From Hexactinellida sp. DTS-2022 (Eukaryota; Porifera; Hexactinellida): a stretch of DNA of 64,000 nt. The stretch's first letter is position 1. Every line of letters begins with the position of its first letter. A model generated the notes under the pieces. The model did not search any database. It was given only the letters and a program-made list of their open reading frames with translations, and was not told the DNA's origin. The position numbers were made by a program, and so were the translations under genes. Below, one piece after another: positions 1 to 10,474 of this stretch. The stretch is taken from assembly GCA_028753945.1 (NCBI GenBank), contig JAPNXP010000016.1, forward strand, positions 1,426,001-1,490,000. Reading direction: 5' to 3'.

Positions 1-64
1 CAGATTTCAAATATTAAATAAATAGTTTTGATGTATCTTGGAGGGGACTGAGGGTTTAACTAAT

Positions 65-583
65 TTAGATAAAATAAACATTGCAGGCCATTTCTGGTTG
101 TAGGAATAAATTGGTGTATACCTTATCAGAATTATATTCTTCCGGTTCTGATTGTTCATGAGACTTGTATCCAGTATTCTTGCGAAATTCGCGTAAATAT
201 TTAGAATATTCTCCATTTTTCTTGAGGATAAGATATTTATCGCGGAGTGCAGTCGGAGTTCGAGAAAAAAGGAAGTTAGAATTTGTGTGTATTTTATTCC
301 AACGTGTCCCATACTTGCTTACTCCGATAACGAGCAATTGGTCTTCTTGGACTGTCCATGGTATGCATGGCTTGGGTTTCTTAAATACATCGGTTATTAG
401 TTTCTGAGTATTTCGTTGTTGTTGTTTTATATGTGTTAGTATTCCTTTTTCTTCTGGTGATGTTTTAATTAATTTAATCCGCTTAGGTTTAAAGTTAGGA
501 CAAGTCCGATTTCCAATACTAATTGCAGTGTGCTCTGTGTGTAGGTCTGTTGCAGTCTCTCCAGTGATCAGGTTGCTGCCAGC
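65..583 (-). CDS. Terminal exon with telobox-type Myb/SANT domain, copy A
   Basis: Read on the minus strand, an open frame runs from a likely splice acceptor (TCTAG at 584-588) to a stop at 65. It encodes a lysine-rich lead-in and then a Myb/SANT domain: PWTVQEDQLL opens helix 1, GVSKYGTRW follows, and RTPTALRDKY plus ILKKNG form the third helix, which resembles the telobox helix of TRF-type telomere-binding proteins. No ATG is needed because this looks like an internal or last exon. A second copy with roughly 10% divergence lies at 1983-2480. A DNA-binding role is inferred from the domain; telomere binding specifically is only a possibility, since telobox-like Myb domains also occur in other regulators and in some transposon-derived proteins. 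Confidence 0.5.
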   Translation of the reverse strand, partial: AGSNLITGETATDLHTEHTAISIGNRTCPNFKPKRIKLIKTSPEEKGILTHIKQQQRNTQKLITDVFKKPKPCIPWTVQEDQLLVIGVSKYGTRWNKIHTNSNFLFSRTPTALRDKYLILKKNGEYSKYLREFRKNTGYKSHEQSEPEEYNSDKVYTNLFLQPEMACNVYFI

Positions 584-660
584 CTAGACGCAGAGAGTCG
601 ATGAAATGATATATAAATGTATCTGCGTTACATGTTATAGTCACACTGAAATGTATACTA

Positions 661-945
661 CAGTCAACTCCCGTAATAACCAAGTCGGATATAACGAAGT
701 ACCTGCTTATAACGAATCGTTCAATGGTCCGGAAATCCTTTTATTACATGATCAAAACTTCGTTTACCACGAAATGGATATAAGCAATCATTTATTTCCC
801 ATATAGACTATAAGCTATTGATTCTAATCGTTATTACGAACTCCGGTTATAACGAATTCTGCTTATAATGAACTTAGGTTACAACAAAATCAGCTTTGGT
901 ATGAACTCTTTTAAGATCGAACCCGCTTATAACGGAAGTTGACTG
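661..945. mobile_element. Small pogo/Tc1-like MITE with TA flanks, copy A
   Basis: Terminal inverted repeats CAGTCAACTCCCGT at the left and the complementary ACGGAAGTTGACTG at the right, flanked by TA on both sides. The interior is made of degenerate 'ttataacgaa' motifs. The same insertion is present in duplicated copy B at 2558-2856, so it predates the local duplication. Confidence 0.6.
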
Positions 946-963
946 TATTATAGTATAGCATAC

Positions 964-1074
964 TGAATGCTGTGAAGATAGTGTAGCGCCATCTGACTCA
1001 ATGCTGGAGTAGTCGTACTCGGAGTTTGTAGTTGTTTCACGAGGAATAGCTGAACGTGTTTCATCAATAGGTAC
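964..1074 (-). CDS. Acidic exon, copy A of duplicated exon pair
   Basis: Minus-strand open segment bounded by a good acceptor (ATTCCAG) and a donor-like GTATGC. It encodes a Ser/Asp/Glu-rich stretch containing EYDYSSIESD, homologous to the exon at 2875-2963. It sits upstream, in transcription order, of the Myb exon copy A, so the acidic exon and Myb exon form a duplicated pair. The segment is short, and the splice sites are judged by eye only. Confidence 0.35.
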
Positions 1075-1208
1075 CTGGAATTAAACAAACTGTAATAAAC
1101 TCGGGTAGGCAATAGTAAGTCACAAACATGTTGCTAACAGAACTTGATAATAATTAAAGGAACAGAAATTAAGTAATTAGGAATAGTATTATCTTAAAGG
1201 GCTGACTC

Positions 1209-1510
1209 CAGGGTTGATAAAAATCATGATTAAAAAAAAATCAAAAATCAGATTATTTGATTTTAATTGTTATTTTTTTGCAATATATATTACACTGGCG
1301 TATATTATTTGGCTAATAATTAATTACATTGATAATGAATCTTTATCAAAGTAATTTATTCTTTTCGCAAAAAAACAAGACATAAAAAATTTGATTAAAA
1401 TAATAAATCCGATTAAATAAATAAATCCGATTTAAATTAAAAAAATCGGATTTTATATTTAAATCATGATTTTTATTAATAAAATCATTGATATAAATCA
1501 AACAACCCTG
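1209..1510. mobile_element. hAT-like MITE, AT-rich
   Basis: Ends are CAGGGTTG at the left and CAACCCTG at the right, with extended complementarity (aaaatcatgat near both ends). A 7-base CTGACTC lies just outside both ends, compatible with a slightly decayed 8-bp target duplication. The interior repeats 'aaatccgattt' motifs and encodes nothing. It fills the interval between the two duplicated exon pairs and marks part of the boundary of the ~1.9 kb repeat period. Confidence 0.5.
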
Positions 1511-1982
1511 AGCCTGACTCAAATATCGATCAACACATTTCAATACAAAAACCTTGCTTCGCAAAGGAAATTATGATGCTAAGAAAATTATCTTGTCATT
1601 GCCTGAAAATTATATATTGGTCGATATATAAGTAATTCCTATCTTCTATCGCACCTAAATTTCGAGGACGAGTTCACCAAAAACAAGTTTCAAACCAAAT
1701 TCAAGCTTCCTAATATACTTCTCCCAACTAGTAAATACTAGAATTCCTAAAACGTCCACACCTGTGCCCTGGTCCAAGTTTCAAATAAGCGCTCGTTTGT
1801 TTATAATGTTAATTTAAACAGATTTAGTTATCGGATAATATGTAGAAACAATGTAGAAGATGTGAGAAATTGTGGAGAGCTGGAACAGGTTTCAAATATT
1901 AAATAAAGAGTTTTGATGTATCTTGGAGGGGACTGAGGGTTTAACTAATTTAGATAAAATAAACTTTGCAGGCCATTTCTGG

Positions 1983-2480
1983 TTATAGGAATAAATTGGT
2001 GTATACCTTATCAGAATTATATTCTTCCGGTTCTGATTGTTCATGAGACTTGTATCCAGCATTCTTGCGAAATTCGCGTAAATATCTAGAATATTCTCCA
2101 TTAATCTTGAGGATATGATATTTATTGCAGAGTGCAGCCGGAGTTCGAGAATAAGAGAAGTTATAATTCGTGTGTATTTTCTTCCACCTTGACCCATAGT
2201 TGCTTACTCCGATAACGAGCAATTGTTCTTCTTGGACTGTCCATGGTTTGGATTGTACTGGCTTTGGTTTCTTGAATACATCAGTTATTAATTTGTGAGT
2301 ATTTTGTTGTTGTTGTTGTTGTTTTATATGTGTTAGTATCCCTTTTTCTTCTGGTGATGTTTTAATTAATTTAATCCGCTTAGATTTAAAGTTAGGACAA
2401 GTCCGATTTCCAATACTAATTGCAGTGTGCTCTGTGTGTAGGTCTGTTGCAGTCTCTCCAGTGATCAGGTTGCTGCCAGC
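1983..2480 (-). CDS. Exon with telobox-type Myb/SANT domain, copy B
   Basis: Same exon as at 65-583 with the same acceptor context (TCTAG at 2481-2485). Helix signatures PWTVQEEQLL, GVSNYGSRW and RTPAALCNKY are kept, but the conserved DK before the third-helix core has become NK and the reading frame stops earlier (TAA at 1983). Copy A reads further because its corresponding codon is CAA. Which copy is used, or whether both are used alternatively, cannot be told from sequence. Neighbouring upstream exons at 2875-2963, 3372-3584, 5305-5535 and 9586-9961 may belong to the same gene. Confidence 0.5.
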   Translation of the reverse strand, partial: AGSNLITGETATDLHTEHTAISIGNRTCPNFKSKRIKLIKTSPEEKGILTHIKQQQQQQNTHKLITDVFKKPKPVQSKPWTVQEEQLLVIGVSNYGSRWKKIHTNYNFSYSRTPAALCNKYHILKINGEYSRYLREFRKNAGYKSHEQSEPEEYNSDKVYTNLFL

Positions 2481-2557
2481 CTAGACGCAGAGAGTCGATA
2501 AAATTATATATAAATGTATCTGCGTTACATGTTATAGTCACAATGAAATGAATACTA

Positions 2558-2856
2558 CAGTAAATTCCCGTTATAAGTTATAACCAAGTCGGATATAACG
2601 AAGTACCTGCTTATAACGAAGTCGTTCAATGGTCCGGAAATCCTTCTATCTCATTACATGATCAAAACTTCGTTTACCACGAAATGGATATAAGGAATAA
2701 TGTATTTCTCATATAGAATATAAACTATTGATTTTAATCCGGTTAAAACGAATTCTGCTTATAACGAACTCCGGTTATAACGAAATCAGCTTTGGTATGA
2801 ACTCTTTTAAGATCGAACTCGCTTTTAACAACTCCGCTTATAACGGAAGTTGACTG
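2558..2856. mobile_element. Small pogo/Tc1-like MITE, copy B
   Basis: Counterpart of the element at 661-945, with the same termini (CAGTAAATTCCCGT; ACGGAAGTTGACTG) and TA flanks. It occupies the same position relative to the duplicated exons. Confidence 0.55.
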
Positions 2857-2874
2857 TACTATAGTATAGCATAC

Positions 2875-2963
2875 TGAACGCTGTGAAGATAGTGTAGGGC
2901 TATCTGACTCATCGCTGGAATAGTCGTACTCGGGGCTCTCGTCTGTGTCAGTGTTTGGAGACT
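2875..2963 (-). CDS. Acidic exon, copy B of duplicated exon pair
   Basis: Bounded on the minus strand by acceptor GTTTAG and donor GTATGC. It encodes a highly acidic Ser/Thr-rich peptide (motifs TDTDESPEYDY and SSDESDS). Acidic stretches like this are common in nuclear proteins and next to SUMO-interaction motifs. Its homologue lies at 964-1074. Confidence 0.35.
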
Positions 2964-3371
2964 CTAAACAGACATACACACAATATTAATATTACAAATA
3001 CAGCTAGCCTGCTTATTATATATACAAACTGGGATTTTACAAATGCTAGGGGATTTTTAAATTAAGAACATATAGTTTATTCAAATTAAACGAAAATCAT
3101 AAAGTAGCGAGGAAATGAATCATGTTGACAAAGTAATAATTAATTTAGTCAACAATACAATAAATATTCATGTCAAAAGTATACCCAGAAAGTTATTTAA
3201 GGTTCAAAAATAAATATTTGTGAAAATTAATGTTATCTTATTTCTACGGCATGCACACTTGAAAACATAACTGGGGAGGGGCTATGGCTCCTTACCCGCT
3301 GGGTATGCCACTGATTCATATAATATACGAATTTACCAGCTTCTTAATTTAACATTACAAATACAATCTAC

Positions 3372-3584
3372 CTATTATAACACTAGAGTGTAGACTGTTA
3401 GATGGGCCCATAGAAACTAATGGGGTCTCATCTTGTATTATAATAGGAGATGATTTTGATTGAGACTGCATTTGCATCTGTTGCGTGTATTGAAATAGTA
3501 TTGTGCCCCGGCTATTGAAGAAACTGTCTGAGTCTTGAGTTTGTTGGTTTTCCGTCAATTTGTTTGTACTGAGATTCTGTTCAT
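3372..3584 (-). CDS. Gln/Ser-rich exon, probable part of the Myb-domain gene
   Basis: Minus-strand open segment between acceptor ATCACAG (just above 3584) and donor GTAGAT (just below 3372). The translation is polar, rich in Gln, Ser and Thr (motif QQMQMQSQSKSS), without recognisable domain. Assignment to the same gene as the acidic and Myb exons rests only on strand, spacing and matching low-complexity nuclear-protein style. Confidence 0.35.
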
Positions 3585-3668
3585 CTGTGATACAAGAGTA
3601 ATAATAAGATATTGGAAGAATGGTGTCCTGGGGTAACCACAAGTCCAAACGACACCAAAACAGGAATA

Positions 3669-3934
3669 CAGGTAAACCTCCCAAAGCGGCACCTCCGAGT
3701 AGCGGCAACCTCCGAGAAGCGGCACAAAATCATTCTCCAGATGGGTGCCGCTTTGGGAGTTTTACCTTACGAGCAACCTCCCAAAGCGGCAACCTCCGAG
3801 AAGCGGCACAAAATCATTCTCCCGATGGGTGCCGCTTTGGGAGTTTTACCTTACGAGCAACCTCCCAAAGCGGCACCTCCGAGTAGCGGCACAAAATCAT
3901 TCTCCAGATGGGTGCCGCTTTGGGAGGTTTACCT
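3669..3934. mobile_element. Foldback MITE built of three ~90-bp inverted modules
   Basis: A perfect terminal inverted repeat starts CAGGTAAACCTCCCAAAG at the left and is mirrored at the right, flanked by TA. The interior is a threefold repetition of a hairpin-like module (CCTCCCAAAGCGGC ... GCCGCTTTGGGAG). Open frames crossing it are artefacts of the repeat. Confidence 0.65.
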
Positions 3935-3944
3935 GTATATCTAT

Positions 3945-4150
3945 ATTATTAGAAGCGCAATAGTTGTTTGTTTGTTTGTTTGTCCGGATTGTATTAAAGT
4001 GATGGGCGGAATAGAAACCCCATTTATAATTGAGATAGAGACTAAGTTCAAAATGTTCTAAAAGGTAAGGCCGGATAGCGGACGTTAACTTGAGGTGCGT
4101 AGCACCGACTGTCGCAAAGCGACCGAGACCGATGGGCTCCTATATAATAA
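3945..4150 (+). repeat. TC-type interspersed repeat, short copy
   Basis: Begins TCTATATTATTAGAAG, then (GTTT)n and GTCCGGATTG, and ends GCGACCGAGACCGATGGGCTC. The same start and end modules recur at 42.07-43.8 kb, 48.67-49.6 kb and 63.57-64 kb. The 5' TCTATATTATTA start is Helitron-like, but the 3' end lacks the CTRRT consensus, so I leave the class open. Confidence 0.5.
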
Positions 4151-5304
4151 ATTATACGCAAACTATATTTATCAAAACTTCAAAAGTAATATTTATTTAT
4201 AATAATACTACGTGTATATTTATAATTTGTGTAGTCTCGATTTTGGTCCTAGGGTTTTTTCATATTTTCACACCTTCACGAAAATCAGACAATCTAATTT
4301 ATAAATGTTCATACTTTCCATTTGATTTGAGTCAAAATTTCTTAACAGACACCAAAAACAGTCTCCTCCGATTCCCCATTATATTGAACCTGTGTATAAT
4401 TCAAAAGCGGCCACCCTTTTTGGTCCCTTGATGCTTCTGGCCCTTAAACGGCCAGTATCTTAAAGCACATAGTCCGAAATATGATCTAGTTCCTTGTAAT
4501 TTGTATTCAGTCATAATCGCTATTAAGTAAGGATATTCGTAATCTTACTCCATTCAAAACATTCATAAACTGTTACTATATTAAATCATCGCATCACGAA
4601 CCACTACTTGTATAAACTGAAATTTTGATCAATCGCTTGAGTACCTGTTATAGACAGGTTCCTTTATATGTAGAAAATAATCCTATTGATTGTTACAACT
4701 TACAATCGCAACCCTCGGCCCGCGAGGCGAATTATCGGGCCAGAGGTTCTCTCTATAAACATCCTCATCACGAGTCACGACGGCGATTCGGTTATGCAAT
4801 TGAAATTTTATTTATAAATTTCAGTGTGGTAACAGCCAATACCTATTCTAAATTCTACAATGGATAAATTACGAGTAAGACAAAAGGGTGGTAAGTCGCT
4901 TGGCCCGAGTAATGCGGTAAATGACTCAATCTGGCCCGCAGGCTCAAAAGGGTGCAGTTCCCTGCGTTAAATTATATATAAACTTGTGGTAACATCATTA
5001 CGTATCTTATTTATCACACTATATTTTACCTTTAATTATGATTAAACTATAAAATAAATCTAATTCAAAATGTTATAGCTAATTTTTCATTAACAAATAC
5101 AGTGGATATCCACTGACTGTATACAAAGATGTAAATTACCCGCAGGGTTTTATCCAGGTGCGTGCGACTTTTATTTGAAAGAAAACCTCTCTAGACACAA
5201 GAAAATCGAGAGATACGTTACCCATATAGACATAATACAAATTGGGTAATTCAGACACGTTTGGGCGAGCTCAAAAACTACTCTGATTACGCATATGACT
5301 ATAC
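4151..5304. other. Gene-free AT-rich spacer
   Basis: No convincing exon, RNA gene or terminal-repeat element is visible. The open frames here (for example 4625-4867) lack codon character and similarity to anything I recognise. Confidence 0.5.
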
Positions 5305-5535
5305 CTGTTCTAATAAGCAAAGGCGGTGTCTTCTCAATACTAGAGAATGACTCGTTGCCAATGAAAGCTTGAGTCAAACTCTCCTTCACTCCATCCTCAC
5401 ACTCCTGTGTCAGATGTGGACTCTCCTGTCTCTCCGTGAAGGGTAAGCCTACTTCCGTGTCTCCGTCTGAATGTTCGCTGTCAGAGCTTATCAGCAGTAA
5501 TAAGTTTATGTTGTCATTTCGTAGAGACTGGGACT
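5305..5535 (-). CDS. Exon with SUMO-interaction-like motif, probable part of the Myb-domain gene
   Basis: Minus-strand segment between acceptor CTATAG and donor GTATAG. It encodes NINLLLLISSDSEHSDGD, a run of aliphatic residues followed by Ser-Asp-Ser-Glu, which is the classic layout of a SUMO-interaction motif, then a polar region ending IEKTPPLLIRT. Combined with acidic exons and a telobox Myb domain downstream, this suggests a nuclear DNA-binding protein. The function is inferred. Confidence 0.4.
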
Positions 5536-5852
5536 CTATAGCTTAACAGTAATATTAAATATTAGACACCTAGAACACCAAGAATAATTATCAGAAAGTG
5601 CCAAAAAAAATTCACGGATAAGATATGATCCATACTCAGGCCCATGATTAAGAATTGTAAAAAACTAAAGTTGTATTTAATCAATTAATTAGTTAACTAA
5701 CTAATAAGTTATCACTTCAAAAAAAAAAATTAAAAATTCCATGATTTGATGTTCGCATAATGTAGATTTATATAAATATTTAATGAATGTAAAGTAGTGG
5801 TTTCGAATTATCGACACATAGTAGTTGAATTTCATAACAATTTAAAATACTA

Positions 5853-5935
5853 CCGCGCTTCGCTTGCTAAGTCGCTTCGCGGAAGAACACAACCACACAC
5901 CAACCGCATCGCGGTTGGTGTGTGATTTATATACG
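5853..5935. repeat. GC-rich short inverted repeat
   Basis: Contains ACACACCAACCGCATCGCGG followed by its near-mirror CGGTTGGTGTGT, next to GCTTCGCTTGC motifs that resemble the ends of the TC-type repeats. It can form a stable hairpin. The rest of 5.54-6.11 kb holds no gene I can support. Confidence 0.4.
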
Positions 5936-6121
5936 TTTAATGGGTCTGAATAAATGCTGAATTTCTGAATTTTCGTTGAAATGACTGAATGGTGGAAAAT
6001 GGTGGAAATCGACGAATGTGGAAAGTAATACATAAAAGGTGTCGGTATGAACATTGTTGTTTTTGAATATCACAAACTTTTATTAGGCTTCATACATAGA
6101 TTTGCAAAGTCTAGTAGACAG

Positions 6122-8398
6122 GGGAAAGCTGAATTTGTCCTACGAAATATCCGGAATTTGTCCTATTTCAAATGTTGGAATTTGTCCTACTCCTATTTTG
6201 GAATTTGTCCTACAAATTAACTAAGACTGGAATTTGTCCTACTCCATTTTTTGGAATTTGTCCTACAAATTAACTAATTTACTATTAATTACGAATCCTA
6301 TCAAAATCCAAGTGAAATTTCATAATAAATCTGAACCTTGTAAGTGTTCAACTGTAAACCGTAATCGTTCAACCTAAAGATTAACCGTATAAATACCACG
6401 TCTAGTTATTGAAATGATTACTAAAACTTTTTCAACATAACTGCCTTAATCAACCTATATCATTTTCATCAATGTAGTATACTACAATCGAAGGAAAGAA
6501 ATTGAACTCAACGAATTACTGTTGCAATGGTTTTCGATATGTAAAATTTCGAGAAAGTGATTGTTCTATCTTTATAAAATGTGCCCTATTTAGAACTTAC
6601 TCTTGCAAATGCACAGGTAAAATTAATAAATTTACAAATTTATTGGAAATTTAATGTGAGCACAACCATGAAGCTGAGGCAAATAACAATGAGGAAATAA
6701 TCCTAAGTAATCAAATAAAGCGGAAAGCAGAAATAGCATCTTCTAACCTTCGAGAAGTGTTTAACGAAACATGTAGAGAATCTCAAGGAGCATCCTTTGT
6801 AACATTCAAAAAATTGGAGAGCAGTATGTACAAGAGAAGAAGAATTTCACAACCGAAACTACCTTCGAATGTCTTTGAATTTGATGAATATCTTCGCAAA
6901 TCCAAGTATTCCAATATTCATCTAAAGACAGTTATACTTACAGATCAGGTAGCAATTCTATTTGGTTCCAGCTATATGTTGAATATGCTAAATGGTTCAC
7001 AAGATATCCAATTTGATGCCACCTTTAACGTAGTTCCTAGATTGTTCTATCAGCTTTTTACTATTTTTATTTACATCAACCACCATGCCATCCCTGCTGT
7101 GTATGTGCTAATGACAAATAAATCGGAAACGCTATACAATGCTACATTATTAGCTCTTTGGGAGTTGATCGTCGATTTTAAGCCAGTTTATGCAATGGGC
7201 GATTTTGAAATCGCTTCAAGGCAAGGAATTTTCCTTATGTTACACTTATAGGGTGCTGGTTCCACTTCACCAAGGCACTTTTCGATAATATTAAGAAAAT
7301 TGGCTTATATAAATTATACAAAACCAATAAAGTATTTCGACAATGGATCCGCAAGCTGATGGCTCTTCCCTTACTTCCTGAAGAAGAAATACATGAAGTG
7401 TATATCTCGTTGAACCAACCGATATTTCAAATAGATGACTCAACAAAGGAACTGATTACAAAATTTCGAATGTACTTGAACAGGGCATGGATCACAGGAA
7501 ATATTAACCTCTGTTTTCTATTACGAAAATGCAACCAACAATGGTGTCGAATCATATCACAAGTCGCTAAAGTCCTATATAAAAACTCCACATCCAAATA
7601 TATGGAAATTTATGGCCTGTCTGGACAATATCATCGCAGATAATGACATTGAATTACAACGATTGCTTCAAAACAAGGAAACAACTAGAGGTGCTAATTC
7701 TTGTACAAAGGCCAAGATAGAAAAACGAAACGAGTGTAAAGAAAAATACCTGAATGGATGCTATAGCGCAATTGAATACCTCAATGAGATTTCATTAACA
7801 ATAGGCCGTGAACATTTAAATCCATATACTTCATTTAAAGAATCGGAAATAACTACTGAAAATGAAGTTGACGAATATATATCCTCACCTGTTCAGTGCC
7901 ATGTATGCTTGATGCCAAGGGAGTCAAATTTTGCACTCTTGCATGATGCCTATGTGCATGGTGGGTTTTGCAAAACCTGCGCTAATCAGTTAGCGGAAAT
8001 GGGCGCAAATTGTCCAATTTGTCGGAATCCAATAAATGGGATCGTCCAGATTTTTCAATAAGTCTCAGTTACAATGATTATAATTATTATTCTCTACTAT
8101 TAGTTATGTACTCTAATTATTCTCCACTAATGGTTATTTGTCTATTTATTTTGTTATTTGATTTATTAGTGTCAACTATTTGTTATTTGCTTTAATTAAT
8201 CTCAACTATTTGTTATTTGTTATTGAAAATTGACGGATTTATTAGTTTCCCAAATGATCATTGATAGTATTAGGACAAATTCCAACAATAGTAGTAGGAC
8301 AAATCCAACCTTCGGAAATTTGTAGGACAGATTCCAAAATTTGCTATGTAGGAGTAGGACAAATTCCGAGAGTTTTGTAGGACAAAATCCAGCTACCC
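6122..8398 (+). mobile_element. Foldback Mutator-like element with array-type termini (FB-MULE 1)
   Basis: Perfect 8-bp direct repeats GTAGACAG flank the element (6114-6121 and 8399-8406). Each end carries an inverted array of a ~13-bp word: six copies of GGAATTTGTCCTA at 6129-6270 and five copies of its complement at 8272-8390, separated by variable spacers. The outermost ends are related inverted repeats, GGGAAAGCTGAATTTGTCC versus GGGTAGCTGGATTTTGTCC. It encodes a MULE transposase with a C-terminal RING. The design recalls Drosophila FB/NOF elements, whose ends are also tandem-repeat inverted repeats and whose NOF protein is MULE-related. No intact full-length frame remains. Confidence 0.8.
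6520..8061 (+). pseudogene. MULE transposase with N-terminal FLYWCH-like finger and C-terminal RING, frameshifted
   Basis: Segments in order: a FLYWCH-like region near 6520-6670 with spaced Cys and a terminal EHNHEA; the catalytic MULE region from about 6757 with FDATFNVVP, then GDFE; GCWFHF near 7250-7270 in another frame; TNNGVESYH near 7530-7560 in a third frame; and a final open frame from 7612 to the stop at 8061. Single-base shifts are needed near 7250 and 7520, and a stop precedes the EHNHEA motif, so it is an inactive copy. The C-terminal 50 residues form a RING: CHVC at 7897, VHGGFCKTCA, then CPICRNPI, the compact layout seen in IAP and MDM2-type terminal RINGs. The RING portion is open and undamaged. 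Confidence 0.75.
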
Positions 8399-8571
8399 GT
8401 AGACAGAATATAATGAAAATTGGTACTGGTACATACTACATATGTACACTTTTCACCTGAGTAGTATTTAAAAAGATAGGCGGTTATCGCACAGAATATA
8501 AGTCTGCTAAGTTAGAAGTGATTCATTATAGGGTGTAACTCTCATAAATATAAATATAAATAATTATATAG

Positions 8572-9230
8572 ATGGTTCTGTCACGAAAATTTTGGTCCTT
8601 CTGTGGAAAATTGGTCCCTCTGAGGCAGACATGGGGTCAAATACATATGTATTTTTATTTGACCCCATGTCTGCTCTGAGGTATATGTTTACAATACACC
8701 CTCGCTATTCCGAACACAGTTGTTCCGATTAGTGAATTCGATCGGAATCTAGTGAAGTAATGCATTTCTATGAGCATCATCTATAAATGTGAATCTCGAT
8801 ATTCCGAACCCAAATTTGTACATACCTTATTAATCCGCACTAAATATCTAGTGTATTCCTTAAAATACTTGCCTGAGACTTATTTTTTATACTTCCATTG
8901 CAATATACCAATATTTACGATTTTCTCCCACTATTTTTAGAAAATTTTTTGGCATTTCCTGTTGGGATTAGCGAGGGTGTACTTTATTTAGTTACCGTAT
9001 TTACTAGAATAGTAGCCTAGCCGATTTCGCCATATTGTGACCAAACATTTTATGAATAATTGGGCCCCGAAAAATTGATCCGGGAACAAAATTCCATGGA
9101 ATGTTGGTCCGGGGGAGCAATTTTTTCGGGGGAAATTAGTCCCGGACCAAAATTCATGGAATATTGGTCCCATGTGGGAGAAAAATTTCTGGAGCTAGGA
9201 CAATTTTCCATGGAATGTTGGTCCATCATT
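8572..9230. repeat. Arrays of 'aattggtcc' words and a strong hairpin
   Basis: Left part has TTTTGGTCC and AATTGGTCCC words, then a near-perfect 18-19 bp stem hairpin (GCAGACATGGGGTCAAATA and its complement, about 8625-8674). A MITE follows (8693-8982), and at 9060-9225 several words such as GGAATGTTGGTCC and TAGTCCCGGACCAA recur in both orientations. These words match those in the foldback element at 26.41-27.6 kb, so this is probably a broken non-autonomous relative. Confidence 0.45.
8693..8982. mobile_element. MITE with TACACCCTCGCTA termini
   Basis: Left end TACACCCTCGCTATTCCG and right end GGATTAGCGAGGGTGTA are inverted repeats. A second, partial member lies at about 40.84-41.0 kb. No coding content. 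Confidence 0.6.
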
Positions 9231-9585
9231 CTATTGCTTTCCAAGATTTTCCGCCCTTCAGTCGATTTCCACCATTTCCCACTAAGTTTCCACTATTCAG
9301 TCGATTTAATTAAGAAATTTCACCACTTTCAACCATATTGTAAATGAACTCCAACTCAAAACAAAAAATCCTATCTCACATGTTGCACTGTATAAACGGT
9401 ATTACCTGTAGAACGATTGATTATATTATTTGTTAGTTTCATAGACTAATTCATGTGCCTCTAGTCTAGGGTTATAGCACATGGTGGGTCATTAGTTCTT
9501 CGAGTATCAATACAGTAGAACCTCGTTAGTACGAACACGGTTAATAGGAAATTCCGGTTAAATTAGATAAATTTCTAACAAATAC

Positions 9586-9961
9586 CTGTTAAAATAGGTG
9601 TATCCTTGGAAGGAGGTCCCATTGATGGGAGAGGATTCTCTATTTGTGTCCCTGTTTCAATTCCACCCCACTCCTCAAAGCTATCCTGCAGGAACATTAG
9701 AGACGAGAACCCAGCTTGTGTTGAGGGGGCAGGCTGGCGGAGAGAGCTCAGTGAGGTGGGCTGGTGTGCATACTTGGTTAGGATGATGTCCTGGTTAGTG
9801 CCACGGTATAGTTTATGGAATGGATTATCTCCTAATTCAAGGAAGTAGCGTGAGTCTAGCTTTGGTTTCAGGAGAATGCATTTTTTCATTAAATCCTCTA
9901 AGCTACGAGGTGCATCTGCAGTGGTGCCATTCAGCCTCATGGAGGGACAAGTGCTATGTAG
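9586..9961 (-). CDS. Candidate exon upstream of the Myb-domain gene
   Basis: Minus-strand frame of about 125 codons bounded by a donor CAG|GTATTT at the low end and either an acceptor-like ACATAG or an ATG near 9964. It contains LEDLMKKCILLKPKLDSRYFLELGD and later PLPSMGPPSKD. No domain is recognised. It lies on the same strand upstream of the exon at 5305-5535, with the MULE insertion between them, so it may be an early exon of the same gene. Confidence 0.35.
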
Positions 9962-10474
9962 CATGCTATGATTCGTATTATAAACAATGTGAGCCTGTCA
10001 CATCCTGATAGGTAGAGTGACCAATAATAATTAGTTTTGCACTTTTGAGCAATTTAAATGTAGCTCTTTTTGTTTCCTGGCAGGCGCTGTCCAGGGGGGT
10101 GGTGGGGTGTCTAGCCAGCCACTTGCTCCAATAATAATATAATAATTTTAAGGGGTCTCTGCGCGGGTCGTATGCGGGTGCAGCTCCACAAAATATTCAG
10201 ATCCTTTGACCCGCAACCCGATTTTATTAACCCGCCCCGCGCAGAGGTCTAGTCCATATCACTGGATTGATCCCTACATTTAGCGATTTCGGACTAAGCG
10301 GGCCTGAAACGCTAGTGATTTAGGGCCGGGGGTAAATAAATAAAATAGGAATTTTAGACGGGAAAGGAAGGTTGGAAATTGGAATCACTATTTTGGTTTA
10401 CTCGGGGTCTCGGTAGGGTATCCACGGGATTGCACATACCTTTCGATCAAGGTTTAACTGAAAGGAGGATGCTC

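Noticed and set aside
3612..4061. Open frames of 88-149 codons
   Set aside because: Produced by the threefold foldback MITE; no conserved protein and frames read through inverted repeats.
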